The translations under genes and the position numbers were made by a program. From G965212025 sp965215765 (GTDB lineage Bacteria > Pseudomonadota > Gammaproteobacteria > Poriferisulfidales > Oxydemutatoraceae), in assembly GCA_965215765.1 (NCBI GenBank), contig OZ244118.1, forward strand, positions 2,108,001-2,172,000: DNA of 64,000 nucleotides. The letters are read 5' to 3'. The notes below the pieces were generated by a model, which saw nothing but the letters and a program-made list of their open reading frames with translations, did not search any database and was not told the origin of the DNA. Shown piece by piece: positions 29,782 to 39,700 of this stretch. Position 1 is the stretch's first letter, and every line of letters begins with the position of its first letter.

Positions 29782-30546
29782 TTATCGTTCGGCAAGCGGG
29801 CCAGACAACTTCTTCAGGTACATTTCGTACTTGACCTCTCCATTGACGATTTTTTCACCCCTCACCGGCAAATAATCATGTTTGGGACTCGTCCAGAACC
29901 TGTAGTCTGTCTTTCCTTCCTTGTGTCGTACCAGGATCAAGGTCCGCAATCGACCGAGAACCGTATCGATTTCTTCCTCACCAACAACCTCGTAACGATG
30001 GTCTTTCAGCTTTCCCCTGCTGACAACCCGGTAATCCCACGGCCCCGATCCCCCACCTTTCATGTCCGCCATGATCTGTGCCTGCATAGCCATCTCATCC
30101 AACGTGCCGATAGACACCGGAAATTCATCCTGTCTTCCACGATAGACAACTGAAACCCGGCTCTTTTCCCAGTCGAAAAAAAGCTTCTCCCTGATATCCT
30201 TCCCGACCTTTGCCACGTAGTTCAAAGGCACCATGCGAGCATCAAGCCACTGCATGCTCCCCACCTTCATTTCCGAAGGTAAAACCAGGGAAAAAATACC
30301 TGAAGGAGCCAGCTTCCGCGTCATCACGTGACCATTTTCGGAGCGAACAAGGCTCAGCTCCAGATCGGCACCATAGAGAGCTTCCGTTATCCGGTAAGAA
30401 GCCGCGAAATCAGCCAAGGGAAAGTCGCGATTGCCGGCATGACCGGGCAGCACACAAAGCCCTGCACAAAGCAGAGCAAGGGCAAAAGTAATGGCGACCA
30501 TGCGTTGCGGCAAGCGCCTGTTTATCATTGCCTGTCTGGAAAGCAT
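29782..30546 (-). CDS. DUF3108-family secreted protein, intact copy C, 254 aa
   Basis: This is the only complete copy of five in the window. I choose the ATG at 30546 (MLSRQAMINRR) because AGGGG lies four bases upstream; the frame stays open to 30639 but without a ribosome site. A signal peptide at about residues 1-38 ends in GHAG. The mature part has the order typical of DUF3108: DFAASYRITEAL at the start, a PSGIFSL segment, PLNYVAKVGK, FFDWEKSRV, a GTLDEMAMQAQ segment, then YRVVSRGKLKDHRYEVVGEEE, LGRLRTLILVRHKEGK and HDYLPVRGEKI near the end. The family is periplasmic or cell-envelope with no known enzyme activity. In many proteobacteria it lies near purine-synthesis genes, but not here. 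It lies between GLUG4 and GLUG5 and may be kept as part of the unit. Confidence 0.9.
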   Translation of the reverse strand: MLSRQAMINRRLPQRMVAITFALALLCAGLCVLPGHAGNRDFPLADFAASYRITEALYGADLELSLVRSENGHVMTRKLAPSGIFSLVLPSEMKVGSMQWLDARMVPLNYVAKVGKDIREKLFFDWEKSRVSVVYRGRQDEFPVSIGTLDEMAMQAQIMADMKGGGSGPWDYRVVSRGKLKDHRYEVVGEEEIDTVLGRLRTLILVRHKEGKTDYRFWTSPKHDYLPVRGEKIVNGEVKYEMYLKKLSGPLAER

Positions 30547-31135
30547 CAGACCCCTGTGCGTGGTATTTTGTTTCGGAAGACACATCCATGTCTCCCTCGA
30601 AAGTCCGGCAGTAATATCACACGGGCGAGTTGATAGCAAGAAATGCCAGCGAACTCGTGGTGCGAAAGTCTCACGTTGCTGTCTTGTGGCTTATCGGTTC
30701 TGAAAGATGGCGGCACCGACCACGACCACTCGGATTCCAGAGAATAACCTTGAGAGGGATTGATGACCCCCTGCTTGCTTTCTCTCGGCCAACAGACACA
30801 ACACAATGACGTGATCATTTTCATGCTATTGGCACTCATGAGGATTCCATATAGTGCGAAAATTATCAGGCCTTCCAATACCCTTCGGTCAGCTCCCGAT
30901 CCAATAAGCCTATCAGCTTCAATAACATGGCTTGCATGAATGGCAATCTCTTCTATAAAGGCCTATACGAGCCAAGCCTGCCCAAGAGTCTTTTCTGCCT
31001 GAATATATATGAACCTGGCTTGCCCGGGAGCCTTTGCCAGTACATCAGCCAGCATTCAGGATTATCTCGGGGCGATGCCTATTCGTAGCCTTTCAGTCAC
31101 TCTTTTCTGCTACCCCGAGGAATTGGCTGAGCCTT
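30547..31135. repeat. URS block and 3' block of GLUG5
   Basis: A minus-strand frame crosses both blocks in this copy only (FIEEIAIHASHVIEADRLIG, then a hydrophobic IIFALYGILMSANSM, to SKQGVIN). It is broken or differently framed in other copies, so it may be an old gene fragment carried in the unit. I cannot identify it. The stem CTCGGGG/CCCCGAG is at 31066-31072 and 31113-31119. Confidence 0.5.
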
Positions 31136-34100
31136 CTACCGTACCGCGCCGCCTAAATACACTTTCACACGTAACGGTCTTGTGATGGCGATGGGCTCTC
31201 CTCCGTCTTCTTCACGCCGTAATGTTGGCAACCCATCGGTACCACCAAAGTCCCAAAACTTGCTGTCCCATCCAGCGTATGTAACCTGATCAGTCTGCAA
31301 CATACACACTGCGTCAGGCGTGGTCGGACAACGCAGTTGCCCCAGAGTGCGTAGCTCACCCCAACCCTTCCCCTGATCTTGACCCGTGTAGTAGCTGCTA
31401 ACAATGCTGTTTTCGCTAAAGCCCACGAGGCCACCAATTCTGGTGGTTGTCCCCGTTACTGTGCTAACAGTGCTAACTGCGAAAGTGTTACTGATGCTGC
31501 CTTTGCTATAGCCCACGAGGCCACCAATATCTGTTTGCCCGGAAACCGAACCTGTCGCATAGCTGTCTCTGATGCTTGAGTTGGATTCTTGGTATCCCAC
31601 GAAGCCGCCAACATTTTTTTGCCCGGAAACCAAACCTGTCGCGTAGCTATTGTTTATACTTGCGGCAATGCCAACGTCTGTGTTTTCGGCACTCCGTCCC
31701 ACGAAACCGCCAACATTTTCCACCCCGCTAACCGAACCTGTCGCGTAACTATTGTTTATGTTTGCGGGAAGGAAAACGTCTGTGTTTGCGGCACTCTGTC
31801 CCACAAGTCCGCCAACATCTATTTGTCCGGAAACCGAACCTGCCGCGTAACTGTTTTCGATGGTGCCGCCTGCCTGGTGTCCCACGAGACCACCAACTCG
31901 ATTACCCCCGGTAACCGAACCCATCGCGTAGCTGTTTCTGATGCTGCTGAAGCTGTATCCCGCAAGACCGCCAACGGCGTAATTAAGACCGAGAATACCG
32001 TTGCCTGTCCCCGTTACCGTACTGGCTGCAAAGCTGTCTCTGATGAAGCCAAAGTCGTCGCCCACAAGACCGCCAACATTCCCCTCCCCGAAAACCGAGC
32101 CTGTCGCCGAGCAACCGACTATCAAACCTACGCCGTTGAGACCAGCTATTGACCCTACGCCCTCACCCCCCGCCGTACGCGAGCCGACCAGTTTTATGCC
32201 TCGTATCTCCGCACCACCTGCCAACTCGGAGAACAGGCCGACGCTGTCTGCGTCACCGCGACTAATCGACAACGAGCGGATCTCGAAGTCGCCTCTATTC
32301 ACGAAAGAACCCGAAAATCCGGTTGTATCACCTATTGCGATCGGTTCAAAGCCCGCACCATCGTTCCAATCCCTGGTCTCACTTGCGTCAATGTCGTCCT
32401 CTAGCACGTAGTGCGCTGTTGGGCTTGAACTGATGTCTTGCAGCTGGCAGAGCCTCCTGATCTGGTAGGGATTGTCTGATGTCCCTGCGCCTGCCTGCTC
32501 TGCCATCAAGTCATCACCTGGCACCAAAGAGCACACCGTTTCAATGGTGACAGTGAACGCGGTCTTTACACCTGCAAGGCTTGTCACTTCCAGCACAAAG
32601 CTACCCGCACCATAAAAATCAAGCGAGGGGCGAACCACCTCCACCCCAACAGTGCCACCCCTTGTCGTACCGCTGAACCGCACAGTCGAACCATCGCTTA
32701 TGCCTGCACTTGAGAAACCCCACGATAACCCAGCACCGCCAGAGTCAGGACTGTCTTGGTCAATTGCTCTAAAATTCAGAAAGTTGCTGAGCGAACCAGC
32801 CCATATCGTTCCGGTCTGTTCACTTCCGCCAACCACCAACGGGATCGCGCCCGCAATCCGAACCGGAATCCGGTCAACACTGTCAGAAATATTGTTCTTG
32901 AGTTCAACATAAAAGCCGTTGCCAGCCAGATCCTCGTTGCCCTCTACCACAAGCATTACCGGGCTGGAATCAGCCGTACGCACTCCGCGGTCAGTAAACG
33001 TTGTGCTGGTGGTGGTGCCTCCGAGGTCAAAGTAGGCCAAACCATCCAGCGAGGGCGGCACGTCAAGAGACCACGTCAAAGTAACAGGTTCCGAAGAGCC
33101 CGTGTAGCCTACAGAGAAACTAAAGGTGGTGGTCTCCCTGGTCGTCGCCGGGTCAATGTCATCATCCAGGAGGATATAGGGTTGACCCGACTCAGTCCGA
33201 ATCAGAATCCGGTCATCATTGTCAGAAATATCATTCTTGAGCTCAACATAAAAGCTCTTGCCGGCTAGCTCCTCATTGCCCACTACCACAAGCGTTACCA
33301 CGCTGGCATCAGCCACGAGCCTTCCGGGATCGGCAAACGTTGTGCTGGTCGTGCCGTCACCGAGGTCAAAGTAGACCAAAGTATTCAGCGTGGACGGCAC
33401 ACCGGACAGAGACCACGTCAAAGCAACAGGTTTTACCGGTGTGCCTTCGTAGCCTACGGAGAAACTAAAGGTGGCGGTGCTCCCAATCCTCGCTGAGACA
33501 GTGTCATTCCGGAAGATATAGGGTGCCTCCTCAGTCCGAACCCGAATCCGGTCATCATTCGCAGAAACGTTGTTCTTGAGCACGATATAAAAGCCCCGAC
33601 CTGCCGTAATCCTGTCATCGTCCACGACAGCAAGCGTCGCACTGGAGCCATTTGCCTCTGTGCTGGTTGTGCCATCCTCAAGCTCAAAGTAGAAAGAACC
33701 GCCTGGCGTGGATGACGCATCAAAAAGAAGTGACCACGTCAGAACGACTGATCCGTCAGAAGAACCCGGGTAATCTGCCTCCAAAGGAAAGCGCGTGATG
33801 CCCGTAAAACCTGTCCCCACCACCAACTCGGAGGAACCTTCAATATACGGCTTCTGGTTCAATTCCAGATTCCGGTTGCTCGACAATTGCGGCAGGTTCA
33901 TAGCACTGCCAAAATCCCAGACATCCGTATCCCAACCCTCGTAAGTCAAAGCACTCTCTTGGGAACCAGACGGACAGGTCGCACCGGCCGTCATCGGACA
34001 ACGCAACTGAGCAAAAGTGCGTTCTTCCCCCGAACCATTGTTCCGCCTTCCGGCGGCATAATAACTGTCACTGACTGTGCCGTCGAACATGGGGTCGAAC

Positions 34101-35167
34101 CTGAATTTCCTTCCCACCAAGCCTCCAACAAAATTTCCTTGCCCGAAAACCGAACCTGTTGCGTAGCTGTTTTCCATGCTTGAAAAGGATTCCAGGTATC
34201 CCACCAGGCCGCCAACAACATCATTCCCGGAAACCGAGCCCGTCGCGTAGCTGTTTCTGATGTATGGGGTGAATCCTTGGTATCCAACGAGACCGCCGAC
34301 ATGATCACGCCCGGAAACCACACCCGTTGCGTAGCTGTAGTCAATGCCAGCGTAGCCGTTGCCTATAAGACCACCAACATAATTACGCCCGGAAACCGAG
34401 CCTGTCGCATAGCTGCCGCTGATGGTTGAGCCGAATTCCTGGCGTCCCACAAGACCGCCAACAACATCGTCTCCTGAAACCGAACCCGCCACGTAGCTGC
34501 CGCTGATGCCACCTTCGCCAGAGCCAACAAGGCCACCAACATAATCATCCCCGGAAACCGAACCCTTCACGTAGCTGCCGCTGATATCGCCTCTGCTGTG
34601 TCCCACGAGACCACCAACCCGGTTTCTGCCAGAGACTGACCCCATCGCAGAACTGTCCACTATCGCACCTTCGCTGAAACCAACCAATGACCCCACGTTA
34701 TCAAGTCCGGTCATACGCGAGCCGACCAGCAAGATGCCTGTTAACGTCGCACCATTCGCCAATCGGGAGAACAGGCCTACGTTGCTTTCGGCACTACGAC
34801 TGATCGTCAGCGAACTGATCTCGTGTTCGCTCGCGTTCATGAAAGAGCCCGAAAATCCATCTGTCGCAGTGCTTGCGATCGGCTCAAAACTGGTAGCCGT
34901 ACTTGCGTCAATACTGTCCACCAGCAAGTAGTGCGCTGCCGGGCTTAGGCTGATGCCTTGCAACTCGCAAAGCGTGGCAATTCGATAAGGAGAACTGCTG
35001 GTTCCACTCCCCTCGGCAGGCGTACACCCCGCAGAGGCTTGGGCGAAGGCGGGCGACAGGGCGCAGGACAAAACAAGCAGCAGGCTGGCGTACGCTACCT
35101 TCCCAAAATCTGTCGAGGCCGAACCCGAAACAGCACGTCTGACACAACGAATACCAAGTTTTTGCAT
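31136..35167 (-). CDS. GLUG5: secreted GLUG-repeat protein, 1343 aa
   Basis: The ATG at 35167 follows GGAG with a five-base spacer. The first 110 or so residues, the signal peptide and the promoter block are close to those of GLUG2. The entry module (AGCTP, LCELQGI, IDAS) leads into a GLUG block at about residues 140-370, then a cap with LRCP and WDFGS. Three Ig-like modules follow, with a YIFRNDTVSARIG segment shared with GLUG3, then a linker and a second GLUG block at about residues 990-1290. The last repeats (NTFAVSTVSTV, TGTTTRIGGLVG) also match GLUG3. A cap with CPTTP and WDFGGT and then RPLRVKVYLGGAVR end the protein. The mix of GLUG2-like 5' and GLUG3-like middle and end makes it a clear mosaic. 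Confidence 0.9.
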   Translation of the reverse strand: MQKLGIRCVRRAVSGSASTDFGKVAYASLLLVLSCALSPAFAQASAGCTPAEGSGTSSSPYRIATLCELQGISLSPAAHYLLVDSIDASTATSFEPIASTATDGFSGSFMNASEHEISSLTISRSAESNVGLFSRLANGATLTGILLVGSRMTGLDNVGSLVGFSEGAIVDSSAMGSVSGRNRVGGLVGHSRGDISGSYVKGSVSGDDYVGGLVGSGEGGISGSYVAGSVSGDDVVGGLVGRQEFGSTISGSYATGSVSGRNYVGGLIGNGYAGIDYSYATGVVSGRDHVGGLVGYQGFTPYIRNSYATGSVSGNDVVGGLVGYLESFSSMENSYATGSVFGQGNFVGGLVGRKFRFDPMFDGTVSDSYYAAGRRNNGSGEERTFAQLRCPMTAGATCPSGSQESALTYEGWDTDVWDFGSAMNLPQLSSNRNLELNQKPYIEGSSELVVGTGFTGITRFPLEADYPGSSDGSVVLTWSLLFDASSTPGGSFYFELEDGTTSTEANGSSATLAVVDDDRITAGRGFYIVLKNNVSANDDRIRVRTEEAPYIFRNDTVSARIGSTATFSFSVGYEGTPVKPVALTWSLSGVPSTLNTLVYFDLGDGTTSTTFADPGRLVADASVVTLVVVGNEELAGKSFYVELKNDISDNDDRILIRTESGQPYILLDDDIDPATTRETTTFSFSVGYTGSSEPVTLTWSLDVPPSLDGLAYFDLGGTTTSTTFTDRGVRTADSSPVMLVVEGNEDLAGNGFYVELKNNISDSVDRIPVRIAGAIPLVVGGSEQTGTIWAGSLSNFLNFRAIDQDSPDSGGAGLSWGFSSAGISDGSTVRFSGTTRGGTVGVEVVRPSLDFYGAGSFVLEVTSLAGVKTAFTVTIETVCSLVPGDDLMAEQAGAGTSDNPYQIRRLCQLQDISSSPTAHYVLEDDIDASETRDWNDGAGFEPIAIGDTTGFSGSFVNRGDFEIRSLSISRGDADSVGLFSELAGGAEIRGIKLVGSRTAGGEGVGSIAGLNGVGLIVGCSATGSVFGEGNVGGLVGDDFGFIRDSFAASTVTGTGNGILGLNYAVGGLAGYSFSSIRNSYAMGSVTGGNRVGGLVGHQAGGTIENSYAAGSVSGQIDVGGLVGQSAANTDVFLPANINNSYATGSVSGVENVGGFVGRSAENTDVGIAASINNSYATGLVSGQKNVGGFVGYQESNSSIRDSYATGSVSGQTDIGGLVGYSKGSISNTFAVSTVSTVTGTTTRIGGLVGFSENSIVSSYYTGQDQGKGWGELRTLGQLRCPTTPDAVCMLQTDQVTYAGWDSKFWDFGGTDGLPTLRREEDGGEPIAITRPLRVKVYLGGAVR

Positions 35168-35400
35168 AAGCACTCCAAAAAATTAATGGCAACAAACGGA
35201 AGGCACCAAGCGGCTATACGCCATGTTGTGGCACAAGGCAAAGCAACGACCTGGTCTTACGACAAGTTCGCCATTCTACTACTTTTTGGCTAAATGAAAA
35301 CACAACAAACGAAATATCCGCGACCCAGTAAAGTCTGGTCAAGTAACACACTGTCAATGGCGCGCTTTAACCTTTTGCGGGCAGGGCGAGAGCAGAGCAG
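35168..35400 (-). promoter_or_regulatory. Conserved promoter block of GLUG5
   Basis: TTGACC (35342-35337), 18 bases, GATATT (35318-35313) and TAGAAT (35278-35273) on the minus strand. The block is almost the same as that of GLUG2. Confidence 0.5.
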
Positions 35401-35888
35401 GAAACAACGAGCCGGCTTCCCGTCAGGTTTGGTGCGGGAGCGTTCCGTGCATGTTCCGGAAGCATCATGCGTCTGCCAAGGAACAGCGTCCAGCCACCCA
35501 GGGTCATCAGTGACCGCTCGGAAAATATGCGGCAATGGCAAAAGATGCCTGGGCGACCGGACAGCAAGGATGCTTATTCTCCTTCGCCTCCTGGGTATAT
35601 GACCGGATGCAGTTACCCGCCACAGACTGCCAAAAATACTTCGCAAACCTGCGCGAAACGTGCGATGGCAAAAGGTGCCTGGGGCGACAGGGCAACACGG
35701 TTGCTTATTCTCCTTCGCCCCCGGGGTATATGACCGGATGCAGCTTCAATATATTCGCGCCTTGCCGCTCGTGGCGTGGCACGAAGAAAACCTATGTCCG
35801 CCAACAGGCAAGGCCGGGAACATCTTCAAAAGAAACCTCCGGCGGCACGGGAGCGAAAGGCACGTCAGACAGTCAGATGGCTGACGCC
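35401..35888. repeat. R306 family units and DUF3108 3' flank
   Basis: B modules begin near 35545 and 35674, with an A-module fragment before them. 35745-35888 is the flank that follows DUF3108 copies. Nothing coding is seen. Confidence 0.65.
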
Positions 35889-36574
35889 TTATCGTTCGGC
35901 AAGCGAGCCAGACAACTTCTCCAGGTACATTTCGTACTTGTAATCATGTTTGGGACTTGTCCAGAACCTGTAGTCTGTCTTTCCTTCCTTGTGTCGTACC
36001 AGAATTAAGATCCGCAATCAACCGAGAACCGCATCGGTTTCTTCCTCACCAACAACCTCGTAACGATGGTCTTTCAGCTTTCCCCTGCTGACAACCCGGT
36101 AATCCCACGGTTCCGACTCCCCACCTTTCATGTCCGCCATGACCTGCGCCTGTATAGTCATTTCGTCCAACGTACCCACAAACACCGGAAACTCATCCTG
36201 TCTTCCCCGATAGACAACTGAAACCCGGCTCTTTTCCAAGTCTAAAAAAAGTGCCTCCCTGATATCCTTTCCGACCTTACCATGTAGTTCAAAGGCACAA
36301 TACGAACTTCAGGCAAAGTCAAGGAAAAAAGACCTGAGTGAGCTAGCTTCCGTGTCATCACGTGACCATTTTCAGAGCGAACAAGGCTCAGCTACAGAAC
36401 GGCACCTTAGAGAGCCTCTGTTATCCGGTAAGAAGCCTTGAAATCAGCCAAGGGAAAGTCACGACGGCCGGCATAACCGGGCAGTACACAAAGCCCTGCA
36501 CAAAGCAAGGCAAAGGTATTGGTGACTATGTGCTGCGGCAAGCACCTGTTTCTCATCGCCTGTCTGGAAAGCAT
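35889..36574 (-). pseudogene. DUF3108-family protein, decayed copy D
   Basis: The start at 36574 (MLSRQAMRNRCLPQ) and signal peptide are intact, but the frame meets a stop at 36407 after YRITEAL. Later parts (PLN, a LSRVSVVYRGRQDEFPVF segment, MADMKGGESEPWDYR) occur in other frames. The C-terminal end has the same 39-bp deletion between KHDY and KYEMYL as copies A and B and ends at the TAA at 35889. Confidence 0.8.
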
Positions 36575-37226
36575 CAGGCTCCTGTGCGTGGTATTTTGTT
36601 CCGGAAGACACACCCATGTCTCCCTCGGAAGTCATGTCCCCCTCGAAGATCCGACGGTGATAACACACGGGCGAGTTGATAGCTTGGAATGCCGGCGAAC
36701 TGTGTGGTGCTCACGCCCGCTGCTGCCTGGCGGCTTGTCAGTTCAGAAGAATGACCCCGGCGACCACGACACACTCGGCTTCCAGAGAATAACCTTGAGA
36801 AGGATTGATGATTATTTGCTTTCTCTCGGCCAACAGACACAACACAATGATGTGGTCATTTTCATAGTATTTGCGCTCATGATGAATTCCTTATGGTGCA
36901 GCAATACCTGTTAAAGAAGTGGAGATTATCAGGACTTCCAATAACCTTCGGTCAGCTCCCGACACAATAAGCCTGTCAGGTTTAATAACACAGCTTGCAT
37001 AGATGGCAAGCTCTTATACAAAGGCCTGTGCGAGCCAAGCCTGCCCAAGAGTATTTCCTGTCTGGATATATATGAGCCATGCTTGCCCGGGAGCCTTTGC
37101 CAATGCATTAACCCGCCAAAGCGTTCAGGATTATCTCGGGACAACGCCTATTCGCAACCTTTCTATGCCTAGCGCGTAACTATCTGTCCTGCCTCTTTTG
37201 CTATCCCGAAGGATCGGGCGTACTCC
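36575..37226. repeat. URS block and 3' block of GLUG6
   Basis: 36660-36920 is the URS block and 36920-37226 the 3' block, both like those near 18.7-19.2 kb. The stem-loop arms are at 37135-37141 and 37204-37210 with one mismatch. A frame from 37144 to 36929 ends LCRELTEGYWKS; it is not kept in most copies. Confidence 0.5.
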
Positions 37227-39491
37227 CTACCGTACTGCGCCGCCCAAATACACCTTCGCACGTAACCGTATAGCGGTGGGGCCTTGAACCTGAATCAGAA
37301 CCCGGTCGTCATTTGCAGAAACATTGTTCTTGAGTACAACGTGAAAACTCCTGCCTGCCAGCTCCTCATTGCCCACTACCGTAAGCGTTACCGATCTGGC
37401 ATTACCCGTGAGCCTTCCGGAATCAGTAACCGTTGTGTCGGTTGTATCATTTCCGAGATCAAAGTAGACCAAATGATGCAACGTGGTCGGCACATCTTCG
37501 AGAGACCACGTCAAAGTAACTGGAACCGAGGAACCCGTGTAGCCCACAGAGAAACTAAAGGTGGTGGTTCTCCCAATCAACACCAAGCGGTCATCATCCC
37601 GGAGAATATTGGGTGGTTCCCCCTCAACCTGAACCCGAACCTGATCATCACTGACAGAAACATTGTTCTTGAGCACAACGTAAAAGCTCCTGCCTGCCAG
37701 CTCCTTGTTGCCAACCACCACAAGTGTTACCGGGCTGGCACTGTCCGTGAGCTTTGCGCCATCAGTAAACGTTGTGCTGGACTTGCCATCTCCGAGGTCA
37801 AAGTAGACAAAGTCACGCAGCGAGTCCGGTACGCCGGAAAGAGACCACGTCAAAGTAACAGGTTCTGCAGGACCCGCGTAACCTACAGAGAAACTGAAAG
37901 TGGTGATGCTCCCAATCGTCGCCGGGGGAATGTCGCCCGGGCTCCTGATATAGGGTTGCTTCGCCTTCTCAATCCGAACCCGAATCCGGTCATCATTGGC
38001 AGAAACATTGTTCTTGAGCACAACATAAAAGCCCTTTCCTTCCATAAGATCATCACGCACGACAGCAAGCGTCTCAGCAGAGACATTTGCCTCTGTGCTG
38101 GTTGTGCCATTCTCAAGTTCAAAGTAGACGAAATCGCTTAGCGTGGATGGCTCATCGAAAAGAAGTGACCATGTCAAAACAACTGATCCCACAGGAGTAC
38201 CCGGGTAGTCTGCCTCTAAAGAAAAACGTGTGATTCCCGGAAAACCTGTCCCCACCACCAACTCGGTGGGACCTTTGATATACGGCTTCTGGTTCAACTC
38301 CGAATTCCGGTTGCTCGACAATTGCGGCAAGTCTGCAGCACTGCCAAAATCCCAAACACTCGTATCCCAATCCTCGTAAGTCCTTTGGTTTGTACTCGAC
38401 AGACTACAGGTCGCGCTGGACATCATCGGACAACGCAACTGCGCAAAAGTGCGTTCTGTCCCAAAACCATTTCTTTGCCATCTGGCAGCATAATAGCTGT
38501 TACTGATCCTGCCATCGCTTGAACCCGACAGGCCGCCAACTTTTTCACCTTGCCCGGAAACCGAACCCGTCGCGTAGCTGTTACTGATTTGTGCGCGATT
38601 ATTTTGATGTCCCACGAGACCACCAACTTGATTATCCCCGGAAACCGAACCCGTCGCGTAGCTGTTGCTGATGTTGATGCAAGCGCCACCAAGACCGCCA
38701 ACGATGGTACCGGACCCAAAAACCGAACCCGTCGCGTAGCTGTCTCTGATGTTTGTGCAAGAGCCAACAAGACCGCCAATGATGAGACCGGACCCAAAAA
38801 CAGAACCCGTCGCGTAGCTGTCTCTGATGTTTGTGGCACGACCAACAAGGCCGCCAACAGTACTGCGTCCTCGAACAACAGAACCCGTCGCGTAGCTGTC
38901 TCTGAGGTTTGTGGCACGACCAGCCAAGCCACCAACAAAATCGCGTCCTCGAACAACCGAATCCGTCACGGAGCAACCCACTATCATACCGGCACTGTCA
39001 CCAACCAGTGACCCTACCCTGTCACGCCCGGTCGTACGCGAGCCGACCAATACTATGCCTCGTATCGTCGCACCTTCTGCCAATCTGGAGAACAGACCCA
39101 CTCTGTCCGTATTACTGCGACTGATCGTCAGCGAACTGATCACGTGGGTATCCGCGTTCATGAAAGAACCCGAAAACCCATATTCCGCAGCACTTGCGAT
39201 CGGCTCAAAATCGGTAGCCGTACTTGCGTCAATACTGGCCACTAGCAAGTAGTGCGCTGTTGGGTTTGAACTGATGCCTTGCAATTCGCAGAGCGTGTCA
39301 ATTCGATAAGGAGTACTGCTACTTCCTCTCCCCTCGTCAGGTGTACATCCTGCGGAGGCGTCTTGGGCAAAGGCGGGCGACAGAACACAGGACAAAACAA
39401 GCAGCAGGCTGGCGCACGCTGCCTTTCCAAAATCTGTCAAGTCCGCACCCGAAACCGCACGTCTGACACAACGAATACCAAGTTTCGACAT
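37227..39491 (-). CDS. GLUG6: secreted GLUG-repeat protein, 754 aa
   Basis: This is the shortest intact member. The ATG at 39491 follows GGAG with a five-base spacer. The signal peptide (MSKLGIRCVRR to SPAFA) is followed by an entry module (Cys in AGCTPDEG, then LCELQGI) and one GLUG block at about residues 135-330. Some of its repeats are odd: three carry an extra Cys in GSCTNIRDSYATG-like and ACINISNSY contexts. The cap has cysteines and WDFGS, and four Ig-like modules of about 110 residues (about 420-740) lead to RLRAKVYLGGAVR. The extra unpaired cysteines in the GLUG block are not seen in most paralogues. It is probably exported; function unknown. Confidence 0.9.
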   Translation of the reverse strand: MSKLGIRCVRRAVSGADLTDFGKAACASLLLVLSCVLSPAFAQDASAGCTPDEGRGSSSTPYRIDTLCELQGISSNPTAHYLLVASIDASTATDFEPIASAAEYGFSGSFMNADTHVISSLTISRSNTDRVGLFSRLAEGATIRGIVLVGSRTTGRDRVGSLVGDSAGMIVGCSVTDSVVRGRDFVGGLAGRATNLRDSYATGSVVRGRSTVGGLVGRATNIRDSYATGSVFGSGLIIGGLVGSCTNIRDSYATGSVFGSGTIVGGLGGACINISNSYATGSVSGDNQVGGLVGHQNNRAQISNSYATGSVSGQGEKVGGLSGSSDGRISNSYYAARWQRNGFGTERTFAQLRCPMMSSATCSLSSTNQRTYEDWDTSVWDFGSAADLPQLSSNRNSELNQKPYIKGPTELVVGTGFPGITRFSLEADYPGTPVGSVVLTWSLLFDEPSTLSDFVYFELENGTTSTEANVSAETLAVVRDDLMEGKGFYVVLKNNVSANDDRIRVRIEKAKQPYIRSPGDIPPATIGSITTFSFSVGYAGPAEPVTLTWSLSGVPDSLRDFVYFDLGDGKSSTTFTDGAKLTDSASPVTLVVVGNKELAGRSFYVVLKNNVSVSDDQVRVQVEGEPPNILRDDDRLVLIGRTTTFSFSVGYTGSSVPVTLTWSLEDVPTTLHHLVYFDLGNDTTDTTVTDSGRLTGNARSVTLTVVGNEELAGRSFHVVLKNNVSANDDRVLIQVQGPTAIRLRAKVYLGGAVR

Positions 39492-39700
39492 AAGCACTCC
39501 AAAAAATTAATGACAACGAACGGAAGTCACCAAGCAACTATACGCTATGTTGTGACACCAGGCAAAGCAACTACCGAGCCTTACGAACAGAACTGTCATT
39601 CTACTGCATAAACAAGAATATCCAGGGTTCAGTAAATCCTGGTCAAATAGCACACTGTTAATGACGCGCTTTAACCCTTTGCGGGCAGGGCGAGAGCAGA
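39492..39700 (-). promoter_or_regulatory. Conserved promoter block of GLUG6
   Basis: TTGACC (39646-39641), 18 bases, GATATT (39622-39617) and TAGAAT (39603-39598) on the minus strand. Here the two candidate -10 elements are closer together than in GLUG1 to GLUG5 (about 14 bases between them). Confidence 0.5.

Noticed and set aside
36929..37144. Small gene ending LTEGYWKS in the 3' block
   Set aside because: Other copies of the block carry the same DNA in different frames or with stops, so there is no sign of protein-level conservation.
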